Shown: piece after piece, positions 30,972 to 37,375 of the stretch
How positions within the stretch are numbered: position 1 is the stretch's first letter
Layout of the letters: the number at the start of each line of letters is the position of its first letter
NCBI GenBank assembly: GCA_019187365.1
Contig: JABARE010000056.1
Coordinates: forward strand, 1 to 37,375
Length of the DNA stretch: 37,375 nucleotides
From: Saprospiraceae bacterium
GTDB lineage: Bacteria > Bacteroidota > Bacteroidia > Chitinophagales > Saprospiraceae
Direction of reading: 5' to 3'
Translations under genes and position numbers: made by a program
Notes under the pieces: model-generated
Seen by the model: the letters and a program-made list of their open reading frames with translations, nothing else
What the model was told of the DNA's origin: nothing
Databases searched by the model: none

Positions 30972-31003
30972 CAAACGTAATTCTCCGGGCAGGATTGGTT
31001 CAA
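30972..31003 (-). promoter_or_regulatory. Promoter for the small T9SS / fibre-like operon
   Basis: The minus strand has TTG (plus-strand 31001-31003), a 21-base spacer and TACGTTTG (30972-30979), fitting the Bacteroidota consensus. The leader to the ATG at 30955 would be short, about 10 bases; use of the next ATG at 30949 is also possible. Confidence 0.55.
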
Positions 31004-31170
31004 GTCCAATGAGTGTATGGCCGGTTTGAATGCGTATTTGGAGTTCCTTGGGAAGGACAAACCATAAATCTATGCGTGCAGAATGCGCCAAGCAGTCAAA
31101 TGGGCCTATTGGACAAGCTCTAAAATAAGCTGACTGTCACGTCAAATTGGGGTTATTGCATAAAATTAAA

Positions 31171-31396
31171 GGGTACCTCGAATAACCCAGTTTTGATGCC
31201 AGAATGAAAAGGGCTGCCTCTCTTCACTTCCTGTTGATGCCAGAATGAAATTAGCAAAACAAGACGAGGCGCGGTGAAGGAAGCTATGTGGAGCAATAAC
31301 TGACTTAACCGCAACGAAGGATTGTGAAGCTAAATTCATTGAGTGGGTGAGCCTGTGCGGGCTGGCTGGCGCATGAGTGGGTTATTCGAGGTGCCC
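31171..31396. mobile_element. MITE-like element with 19-bp terminal inverted repeats and TAAA flanks
   Basis: The left end GGGTACCTCGAATAACCCA (31171-31189) pairs with the right end at 31378-31396 with a single mismatch (T/C at position 4). TAAA lies directly outside each end (31167-31170 and 31397-31400), a probable 4-bp target duplication. There is no coding frame of note. A 17-bp direct repeat (TTGATGCCAGAATGAAA at 31193-31209 and 31234-31250) lies inside near the left end. It sits between the phytase stop and the promoter of the small T9SS gene. Probably non-autonomous; parent transposase unknown. Confidence 0.8.
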
Positions 31397-31488
31397 TAAA
31401 CCTTAGATGCTCCCGGACGCGGGCACAATCTTGAGTCTAACGCCTTTTATGGGTCGCCTCCCCAATCATTGCTGTATTCTCAGGAGAA

Positions 31489-32550
31489 TCAGCGTTTGAG
31501 TCCGGCGCGTTCGAGAAGTTTCTTCAAAGAATAGAAATGAAACGTCTTATCGGTACTCATGGCCACGAATAAGCCACCTTCGAATCCGGGCAAAGGAGAC
31601 GACCAGCTTTCGCTGCCGTCGCTGTCTCTCGCGGCAACCGGTACTTCGGCCAGTTTGGGGTGGTTGTGCGGGTTGCCAGCGGTTCCTTCCCGCGGATAGA
31701 TGATGAAGGAATTGGCTGCCTGATTTGATACCAGGAGATATCCCTTGCCAGCCTCCGTTCTGACCACGCTGATGCCCTCATTGTCAACTTTGTACTGGCC
31801 CTGACCAAAAAAGGCCAGTTCCTGGTTGCCTTTGGCAGGATCTGCATGGTATTTCCGGATTCCGGCGCGTTCATCGCTGTAATAAATGTATCCAAGCTCA
31901 CCATCCACGCAGATGGCTTCCACTTCCTTTTTGCCAGAAAATGCTCCAAATCTCCTTACCTGACGCGCACGCAGCTTTCCTTCGCTCTCTTCTTCAATAA
32001 CATATTGCGACAAATAATCTCTTTCTGGACCCTGTTTGCGGCTGACGATCGCATAGATGGTATGATCAGGAGCCTTGTACAGCGCAATCCCCATTGGAAG
32101 CGAGTCGGCAGGAACCTCAGCGATGCCGAGGCCGCCGTTGTCGATGGGCGTCATTTCAGGAAGCTGGTAAATGCGCAGGCAATTTCTATCCCGTTCTGTT
32201 GCTACCGCAATGTCAACCGTACCATTCCTGTATTTCAATCCATAAGCCACGTCGACGTTGTTCGGTCTCTTCAATCCGAGCCTCGTTCGGTCGCGATCAA
32301 TGCTGCCGTCCAGCCGGAATACGTAAACGCCCCCATTCTGGGGGTGCTTGTCGGTTCCAAGGATGATGGAGTTCTCCGGATTTCTGGCGTCAACCCAAAT
32401 TGCAGGGTCGTCCGAATCATCCAGCACTTGTTGGGTAATGACTTCCGGATGAAGGATGTTGCTTCCGGTTATCATTTGACGGCTTCCGGTGCAAGACACC
32501 AGACAAAGCCAGATAGAGATGGCTCCAATCAAAAGTCTGGTCTGCTGCAT
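31489..32550 (-). CDS. Beta-propeller phytase (3-phytase), lipoprotein
   Basis: A 353-residue enzyme predicted to release phosphate from phytate (inositol hexakisphosphate) with calcium. The N-terminal hydrophobic stretch ends LCLVSCTG, a lipobox, so it is probably anchored to a membrane. Beta-propeller phytase signatures are clear: DDSDDPAIWVDARNPENS, ILGTDKHPQNGGVYVFRLDG, RPNNVDVAYGL, an ATERDRN strand, EAICVDGELGYIYYSDE, and DNEGISVV. These include the acidic residues and lysine that bind calcium and phosphate in the family. The length is usual. Its ATG lies seven bases after the stop of the TonB-dependent receptor, so they form an operon. That pairing suggests that uptake of phytate or its products is coupled to hydrolysis, which is inference from context. 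Confidence 0.92.
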   Translation of the reverse strand: MQQTRLLIGAISIWLCLVSCTGSRQMITGSNILHPEVITQQVLDDSDDPAIWVDARNPENSIILGTDKHPQNGGVYVFRLDGSIDRDRTRLGLKRPNNVDVAYGLKYRNGTVDIAVATERDRNCLRIYQLPEMTPIDNGGLGIAEVPADSLPMGIALYKAPDHTIYAIVSRKQGPERDYLSQYVIEEESEGKLRARQVRRFGAFSGKKEVEAICVDGELGYIYYSDERAGIRKYHADPAKGNQELAFFGQGQYKVDNEGISVVRTEAGKGYLLVSNQAANSFIIYPREGTAGNPHNHPKLAEVPVAARDSDGSESWSSPLPGFEGGLFVAMSTDKTFHFYSLKKLLERAGLKR

Positions 32551-32557
32551 CTGTTTT

Positions 32558-35419
32558 TCAACGCGTTAAATTCCACTTGACCCCAACGTTGAACTTTGGC
32601 CCATAGTATTCAATCTGTGCAGTGCGGCTCTGTTCTCCCTGATAGTACCGCAGAGGTTGATTCGTAAGATTGTTCGCCTCTGCAAAAAGCCTCAGGTTAG
32701 GTGAGAGTGCATAGCTCGCATGCACGTCGAGGAAAAACTGTTTGTCGTAGTAGCGATCGTAAAAAGCTTCCTCCGAATATCCTGCATCGTCGCTGTCGTC
32801 TACATACGCTGCCGTGTAGTTGCCACTGATGTTCGCTACCAGCTTTTTGGTTTCATATGACAACGAAAAGTTGAACATGTGCGGAGCGGTTCCCGGTAAA
32901 TCGACGTCCTCCCGTATCAGAACCCCTGAATTGTCGTAAATGCCCTCGGCAACTGCATTGGTAAACGTGTAGTTGGTGTAAACGCCCAAATCCTTCAGGA
33001 AGCCGGGCAGAAAGTCGAGCTTGCGCTGAAATGCTAATTCAAAACCAAGAACCTGCACATCGCTGCCGTTTCTTCGCTGGGTAAATTGCCAGTCTTCACC
33101 CGCCTGTATCGGGTTGGCAATGCCCGGGAAATCGGCTGCAAATTTCTCGGCAGTATAATTTTCGTCGCGATAGGTGTAAAAGAAATTGCTAAGTGCCTTA
33201 TAGAACACTCCACCAGAAAGGATACCAATGGATTTTAAATAGTATTCCGCCATCAGATCGGCATTCGTGCTCCGGATTGGCTCCAGTTTTGGATTTCCTC
33301 CCTGCAATTCCATGTCCTCTGCCAAAACGTTGAAATAGGGTACCAGGTCGTAATACTTTGGTCTGGCAATGCCTCGTGTAACGGCTGCACGCAATACGAG
33401 ATCACTAACCGGATTATACCGGATGTTCAATCCAGGAAGAACATCTGTGTACTCGTTGCTGTTGCTGGCTTTGCCCTGAAGGTCCTCTTCATTCAGCACG
33501 ATGTTACCGGTATAATCCAGGGAGGTTTGTTCCAGCCTTACCCCTGCCACAATGAGCAGCTTGTCAGAAAGCTCCTGCGTCCATTGTGCATAACCCGCGT
33601 AAATGTCTTCGTTTGCTTCATAATTGCCCGCCAGGTATTCAGAGGGCTCATCCGATTTCTCAAATGCAGAATCCACTTCGAGCTGAAGTTGGCCCAGGAA
33701 CTGCGGGTCAATAAAATTGCCAATCACATATTTTGACCCTGGGTAAAAGTCATCTACCGTCTGGTCTTTGAGGCCCAACAAGGTGATATTCTCAAACTGT
33801 GATTCAGTCGAGTTAACGGGTTCGAATGCGTAAAACCTGTTATTGCGCTCCTTGGTTTTGCTGCGAAGTCTCAATCCAGCCTTCAGCGTACCCCGTCGCT
33901 CACGGATGATTAGCGGCCATTCAACATTGATCTTGGCGTTGATGTCCTCTTCGAATTGATCCTGAAATTCCTCTGTTAGCTCCGAAAGCCTCGTATAGTC
34001 TGTGAGTTGCGTCGCATCCGAAAGCAACGGAAATTCAGGATCTGAAACATCCTGCGACACTTCAATGCTGCGACGACCCATCGCGATGTAACGTTCGTTA
34101 GGTCTCACTTCTGAGGCGCGCGCATATTGTGCGCTCCAGTCCAGTTTTAATTTTCCAAATAAGTGGTCTCCCTGAATGGAAGCAGTTTTTACCCTCTGGT
34201 CTTCAAGTCTACGGCTCTCGTTCCGGTCATTGTCAATGCCCCCCTTGGTCTGGCGAATGACTTCTCCATTCGTGAATCCGGTAATGTTCCCATTGGAATC
34301 ATAGATCAGATTGGATTCGTCGCCTCTCAACCTGTGACGAAGTCTAAAGCGGTTTTCGAGATCATCTCTCCAGTAATAACTGCCGTTCAGCGTGAGCACA
34401 TGCGCTGGATTCAATTTATAATCGCAGCTGATCCCGGCGGAACGCCGCACCCGCTTCACATCGTACTTGCGCACGTCGTGATCGGCTATGTATAAATTTC
34501 CTTGTTCATCTCTTTCCCATACAGCTTCCACATTGTCTGATCCATAGTCGTTCGACTGGATGGATCCGTTGATCAATATTCCAAGCTTTCCTTCTGCCAA
34601 ACGGTTGCCGATCAGCAGGTGTGCATTTCCTATGAATCCCTCCCGTATGGAGTTGTATCCCCCGGACAGGCTCGCAGAAAGCCTCAAATCCTGCGGTGTG
34701 TAGCGCGTGATGAGGTTGACGGAACCTCCGATGGCGTCTCCGTCCATCTCCGGCGTCAGGGTCTTGCGGACATCCACCGATTGTATTGCATCCGCGGGAA
34801 TCAAATCCATCTGGATTCTGCGGTTATCGCCCTCCGCAGAGGGTATCCGCTCCCCGTTGAGACTTACCGAGTTGAGTTCCGGACCCATTCCCCGGATGAT
34901 GATGTTGCGCGCTTCGCCCTGGTCGTTTTGCATGGTAATCCCGGGAACCCTCTTAATGGCATCCCCGATGTTGGCATCGGGAAACCGACCCATCTGATCT
35001 GCCGATATGATATTGGAAACGTATGCATTCGACTTTTGCTGATTCAGCGCCTTAGCCTGACCCCTCTGCCTGTCTCCAAGTACGACAACCTCTCCGATAG
35101 CACTCGTGCTGTAATCCAATGATTCAACAATCTCTACCCCACCTGTTCCTACCTGTATGGTCTTGTCAAGCGTCTGATATCCCAGGTATCGAACGGTAAG
35201 CCGGTATTCCCCGGGAGCAAGGCCTGTTAGGGTCAATTCCCCATTTGCATTCGTAGTTCCAGCAAAATTACCCGGATCGATCATGACGATGGCTCCTGGA
35301 AAACTCAGCTTGTTCTGATCAAGGACCTTGATTTTTATAAAACTGCTTTGTGCAGAAAGTGCGGTCGTGGCGATCAGGGCCATAACCATCAAAAAGTATG
35401 TTTTTCTCATTCCCATCAT
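32558..35419 (-). CDS. TonB-dependent receptor with carboxypeptidase-like N-terminal domain
   Basis: About 953 residues from the ATG at 35419 (other ATGs at 35416 and 35410), with a signal peptide ending TTALSAQ. A carboxypeptidase-regulatory-like beta-sandwich lies at about 20-105 (KVLDQNKLSFPGAIVMI, GEYRLTVRYLGYQ). The plug domain follows (DANIGDAIKRVPGI, RNIIIRGMGPELNSVSLNGE, DAIGGSVNL), then a 22-strand barrel ending FNVGVKWNLTR. The plug wording is close to the Xanthomonas/Caulobacter type of TonB receptor (TIGR01782-like) rather than the SusC type, and no SusD partner is present. It should import a substrate across the outer membrane using TonB energy. Because the phytase gene follows seven bases later, the substrate is plausibly phytate, a lower inositol phosphate or a metal complex. 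Confidence 0.92.
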   Translation of the reverse strand: MMGMRKTYFLMVMALIATTALSAQSSFIKIKVLDQNKLSFPGAIVMIDPGNFAGTTNANGELTLTGLAPGEYRLTVRYLGYQTLDKTIQVGTGGVEIVESLDYSTSAIGEVVVLGDRQRGQAKALNQQKSNAYVSNIISADQMGRFPDANIGDAIKRVPGITMQNDQGEARNIIIRGMGPELNSVSLNGERIPSAEGDNRRIQMDLIPADAIQSVDVRKTLTPEMDGDAIGGSVNLITRYTPQDLRLSASLSGGYNSIREGFIGNAHLLIGNRLAEGKLGILINGSIQSNDYGSDNVEAVWERDEQGNLYIADHDVRKYDVKRVRRSAGISCDYKLNPAHVLTLNGSYYWRDDLENRFRLRHRLRGDESNLIYDSNGNITGFTNGEVIRQTKGGIDNDRNESRRLEDQRVKTASIQGDHLFGKLKLDWSAQYARASEVRPNERYIAMGRRSIEVSQDVSDPEFPLLSDATQLTDYTRLSELTEEFQDQFEEDINAKINVEWPLIIRERRGTLKAGLRLRSKTKERNNRFYAFEPVNSTESQFENITLLGLKDQTVDDFYPGSKYVIGNFIDPQFLGQLQLEVDSAFEKSDEPSEYLAGNYEANEDIYAGYAQWTQELSDKLLIVAGVRLEQTSLDYTGNIVLNEEDLQGKASNSNEYTDVLPGLNIRYNPVSDLVLRAAVTRGIARPKYYDLVPYFNVLAEDMELQGGNPKLEPIRSTNADLMAEYYLKSIGILSGGVFYKALSNFFYTYRDENYTAEKFAADFPGIANPIQAGEDWQFTQRRNGSDVQVLGFELAFQRKLDFLPGFLKDLGVYTNYTFTNAVAEGIYDNSGVLIREDVDLPGTAPHMFNFSLSYETKKLVANISGNYTAAYVDDSDDAGYSEEAFYDRYYDKQFFLDVHASYALSPNLRLFAEANNLTNQPLRYYQGEQSRTAQIEYYGPKFNVGVKWNLTR

Positions 35420-35437
35420 GCTTTTGTTTGCTTGCGG

Positions 35438-35445
35438 CAAATGTA
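35438..35445 (-). promoter_or_regulatory. -7 box of the TonB receptor / phytase operon
   Basis: The minus strand reads TACATTTG (TAnnTTTG). A TTG at plus-strand 35463-35465 could be the -33 element, with a 17-base spacer. No obvious phosphate-box repeat was recognised upstream. Confidence 0.4.
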
Positions 35446-35781
35446 TACCCAGTGCTATTGCACAATCGTTTTTTAAGGATTAAGTCATCGTTAATCAATT
35501 GTATGCTGTGGGTCAATGAAAACTTTCCCAATTGTTGACAAATCATTAAGCAAGGCCGCGCTAAAAGCAAGCCTCTGCCAGGATGATTCCTCATCCACAT
35601 GTTCCTGTCCCCGCCATGTTAGTCCTTAGAATGCCCTTTCTTTAGATGCTTGGGGTCATTTCCAGGAAAGGCCTCTGCTCTCCTCGATTCAAGATTTTGT
35701 ACATTTGACTCGCCGGTGTTTTTGGCCTTGAACAGGATGACCCATTAAAACATATTCCGGGACCTGACCGCTGTCTAATCG
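35446..35781. other. Divergent intergenic region between the TonB receptor and AraC regulator genes
   Basis: About 335 bases. It holds a -7-like TACATTTG at 35700-35707 on the plus strand, which could serve the AraC gene with a leader of about 70 bases. No small gene, RNA or long repeat was recognised. The frames here are broken by stops in all six readings over most of the stretch. Confidence 0.4.
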
Positions 35782-36597
35782 ATGATTTGCCAAACGTGCG
35801 CATATGTTCCTACTGCCGAGCCCGAAAGGAGTCTCGTGCGCTGCATTTGGGCAACATCCAAACGAGGCTTCGAGTCTGAAGCAGAGCGTATCCTCCCGGT
35901 GGGAAATGCCGAGATCCTCTTCAATTTTACACTCCGTACCATCTGCTACCAGGATGATCCCGCTCAGGGCTTTCTGCTCCAACGCTGTGTTGTCAATGGG
36001 CTCAATACACGTCCCATTCATCTGCTCAAAACAAAAGAGGAGCGGCTTTTGGGCATTCAACTAACGGGGCCTGGACTGAAATGCCTTTTCGATATCCCCG
36101 TTGAGGAATTTCGAGATAAGGTCTTCGATGGATTTGACGTAAGCTGCTGTCTGCAACCCTTGTACGACCGATTGGCAGGATTGCCTTCCTTTGCATTGCA
36201 AGTGGCAGAAGTGATGAAGTGGATTCGAAACAGCTTACATAGTAAAAAAGTATCACTGGAACGGTGTCGGCTGCTGACCCTGACGGGATCATACGCTAAA
36301 AATGCCCCTCTCTCGGTAGCCCGCTTGCGGAGTGCCTGCAACGTAACAGACCGGCATTTGAGACGCCTGACCCGGGAATTTAGCGGGCTGAACGCAATCG
36401 ATTGGATCGCTTATCAGAAATACCTCGGGACCTTGCACGAAATTCATACAGACCGCCGCCCGCTGACCGACATCTCTTACCAAAACGGATACTGCGACCA
36501 GTCGCATTTTATCCGCGAATTCAAATCATTTACCGGCTTAACGCCCGGACAGTACCGCACCAAGAAAAGTGGACTGGTTGGCCACTTGTATTCCTGA
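35782..36597 (+). CDS. AraC-family transcriptional regulator
   Basis: A 271-residue regulator. An in-frame stop (TAA, 35776-35778) lies just before the ATG at 35782, fixing the start to about here. The N-terminal half has the DUF6597-like pattern of Bacteroidota AraC regulators (RILPVGNAEILFNF, LLGIQLTGPGLKCLF). The C-terminal half has two helix-turn-helix motifs at about 180-265 (SVARLRSACNVTDRHLRRLTREFSG, shortened: VTDRHLRRLTREF; and ISYQNGYCDQSHFIREFKSF with the closing TGLTPGQYR). It lies divergent from the TonB receptor/phytase operon and upstream of a broken membrane-protein gene. Such regulators often control a neighbouring gene, but the target is not evident. Confidence 0.9.
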   Translation: MICQTCAYVPTAEPERSLVRCIWATSKRGFESEAERILPVGNAEILFNFTLRTICYQDDPAQGFLLQRCVVNGLNTRPIHLLKTKEERLLGIQLTGPGLKCLFDIPVEEFRDKVFDGFDVSCCLQPLYDRLAGLPSFALQVAEVMKWIRNSLHSKKVSLERCRLLTLTGSYAKNAPLSVARLRSACNVTDRHLRRLTREFSGLNAIDWIAYQKYLGTLHEIHTDRRPLTDISYQNGYCDQSHFIREFKSFTGLTPGQYRTKKSGLVGHLYS

Positions 36598-36769
36598 AGG
36601 TGCGATCTCTTGGAGTCTTTAAAAAATCTTGTATATCCATTGTGGTTTCCCGGTGTATTGCATTTGCACCAATATTTCTTTCGCCTGGTCGCTGACGCCC
36701 TGAGAATGCTTCAGACTCAAAGCCCTTTCTGCTTCGGTTCAGGCACATTTCCTTCCATGTACACCCGGC

Positions 36770-36800
36770 TTGTCATTATCATTCCTTCTGTTTATCTTTG
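36770..36800 (+). promoter_or_regulatory. Promoter upstream of the broken membrane-protein gene
   Basis: TTG (36770-36772), a 20-base spacer and TATCTTTG (36793-36800) fit the Bacteroidota consensus. Transcription would start near 36807, leaving a leader of about 45 bases to the ATG at 36852. Confidence 0.55.
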
Positions 36801-36851
36801 AAGTGGACCTGCATTCAGTCAGGCATTTAACACTATGAAATTTAGCATATC

Positions 36852-36990
36852 ATGAAAATTCCTTCTCTGGTCCGCTTAGTCCTCTCCATTTGTGCGGGCA
36901 TCATTTTAGGCAGCGCCGTCAACATAGGGCTCATATTGAACAGCAGCAGCGTGATCCCGCCTCCGGATGGAGCAGACCCAATGCATTCAC
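36852..36990 (+). pseudogene. Small integral membrane protein, N-terminal fragment interrupted by IS66 DNA
   Basis: The frame starts MKIPSLVRLVLSICAGIILG and continues through SAVNIGLIL and VIPPPDGADP. This is the characteristic first 45 residues of a Bacteroidota membrane-protein family of about 150-170 residues, where the IPPPEG-D motif follows the first helix. After about residue 45 the expected sequence (further helices) is replaced by residues that are the antisense of an IS66 transposase segment, and the frame stops at 37050-37052. The promoter and start look intact, so only a one-helix peptide could be made. The family name is not known to me beyond an integral membrane protein. Confidence 0.6.
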
Positions 36991-37215
36991 ATATTGACTG
37001 CCCCAGCCCCCAAATGTCGATCGAGAGATATCCACTTGATGCATTCTTTTGAGTTGTTGAAGAAATCTATAATATGGATTATGATCCATATATTTACTAA
37101 TAATTGCATAAGCCATAAAATCTGGACCAGCTATGCATTTATCAACTACTCTTGAGGGCATCGGAGCAATGATTATTTTTTGGTTTGACCCCCTATTAAT
37201 CAGACTTTCGTTACA
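36985..37215 (-). pseudogene. IS66-family transposase remnant
   Basis: The minus frame reads KIIIAPMPSRVVDK, AGPDFMAYAIISKYMDHNPYYRF and QVDISRSTFGGW in order (shown in short pieces), which matches the central part of IS66 TnpC transposases (P-P-x-P-x-K-G-A-G-L-L-A-x-I-x-x-K-Y-x-D-H-x-P-x-Y-R, R-S-T-x-x-x-W). Both the N-terminal zinc-finger-like part and the DDE catalytic part are missing. A stop lies in frame just upstream (near 37216), and on the other side it ends in the broken membrane-protein gene. It is a relic without activity. Confidence 0.75.
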
Positions 37216-37258
37216 AAGTTAATAAATAGATCAAAACATCAAAATAAATTTGCACTTC

Positions 37259-37369
37259 CAGGAAACGACCGACGGTGATCTTTATACCGATAGGAAGAGT
37301 GGCAGGCTTAAGCTGCCGCCTTTTTGTTTTTAGGCGATTGGGTTGGTTTAATTTTTACAGGAAACGACC
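37259..37369. repeat. 12-bp direct repeat CAGGAAACGACC, spaced 99 bases
   Basis: The motif occurs at 37259-37270 and 37358-37369. The second copy lies at the window edge. The copies bracket a terminator-like hairpin; origin unknown. Confidence 0.5.
37301..37330 (+). terminator. Intrinsic-terminator-like hairpin with T-run
   Basis: GGCA-GCTTAAGC-TGCC style stem (37301-37317, one bulged G and a self-complementary GCTTAAGC core) is followed by GCC and TTTTTGTTTTT on the plus strand. It fits a rho-independent terminator for plus-strand transcription, perhaps originally for the interrupted membrane-protein gene or for element DNA. Confidence 0.5.
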
Positions 37370-37375
37370 TCAGGC

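Noticed and set aside
32558..35419. SusC/SusD polysaccharide-utilisation locus
   Set aside because: No SusD-like gene or glycoside hydrolase is adjacent, and the plug motifs are not SusC-like.

Overview
The window looks like chromosomal DNA from a member of the Bacteroidota, most likely a free-living, Saprospiria/Lewinella-like bacterium (the class is inference). The evidence is several large secreted proteins ending in type IX secretion (T9SS) type A sorting domains, a TonB-dependent receptor with a carboxypeptidase-regulatory-like N-terminus, a propeller-type LytS/LytTR two-component pair, and -7 boxes of the TAnnTTTG type upstream of many genes. No rRNA, tRNA or CRISPR array was seen.

Region 1 (about 1-6100) is AT-rich accessory DNA. 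At the left edge lies the 5' end of an IS630-like transposase gene, which appears to have cut short a secreted-protein gene (66-650). A broken 5' copy of a sugar transporter (about 745-976) follows, then an operon of two T9SS cargo proteins: a beta-helix protein (2913-5636, intended start 5778) and a propeller/PKD protein (1113-2903). The outstanding feature is an octanucleotide tandem repeat (AAGGACGT on the + strand) just inside the start of the beta-helix gene. With the eight copies present, the ATG at 5778 is out of frame with the 907-codon body. Six or nine copies would restore the frame and give a plausible signal peptide. Gene 66-650 has the same promoter, the same ATG and two copies of the same octamer, in frame. 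The promoter/ATG/octamer segment and the first part of the adjacent transporter are duplicated in direct orientation around the two-gene operon, so the locus looks like a phase-variable, recombinable surface-protein cassette. A 220-bp element with 20-bp terminal inverted repeats sits between the promoter of the beta-helix gene and the intact transporter.

Region 2 (about 6100-23500) is GC-richer and mostly core-like. It holds an MFS sugar:H+ symporter, an L,D-transpeptidase lipoprotein overlapping by ATGA with a small conserved protein, isoleucyl-tRNA synthetase, a zinc metalloprotease, a PqqB-like metallo-beta-lactamase-fold lipoprotein or secreted protein, a 1300-residue BNR/LamG T9SS protein, and a CotH-kinase/lamin-tail T9SS protein.

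Region 3 (23600-31000) has a LytTR response regulator and its propeller-type histidine kinase in one operon. Behind them is a two-gene operon of a small T9SS protein and a large repetitive fibre-like secreted protein.

Region 4 (31100-37375) starts with a second small inverted-repeat element. It continues with a TonB-dependent receptor/beta-propeller phytase operon (probable phytate-phosphate scavenging) and an AraC-type regulator. It ends with a membrane-protein gene broken by an IS66 transposase remnant and a terminator-like hairpin near the right edge.
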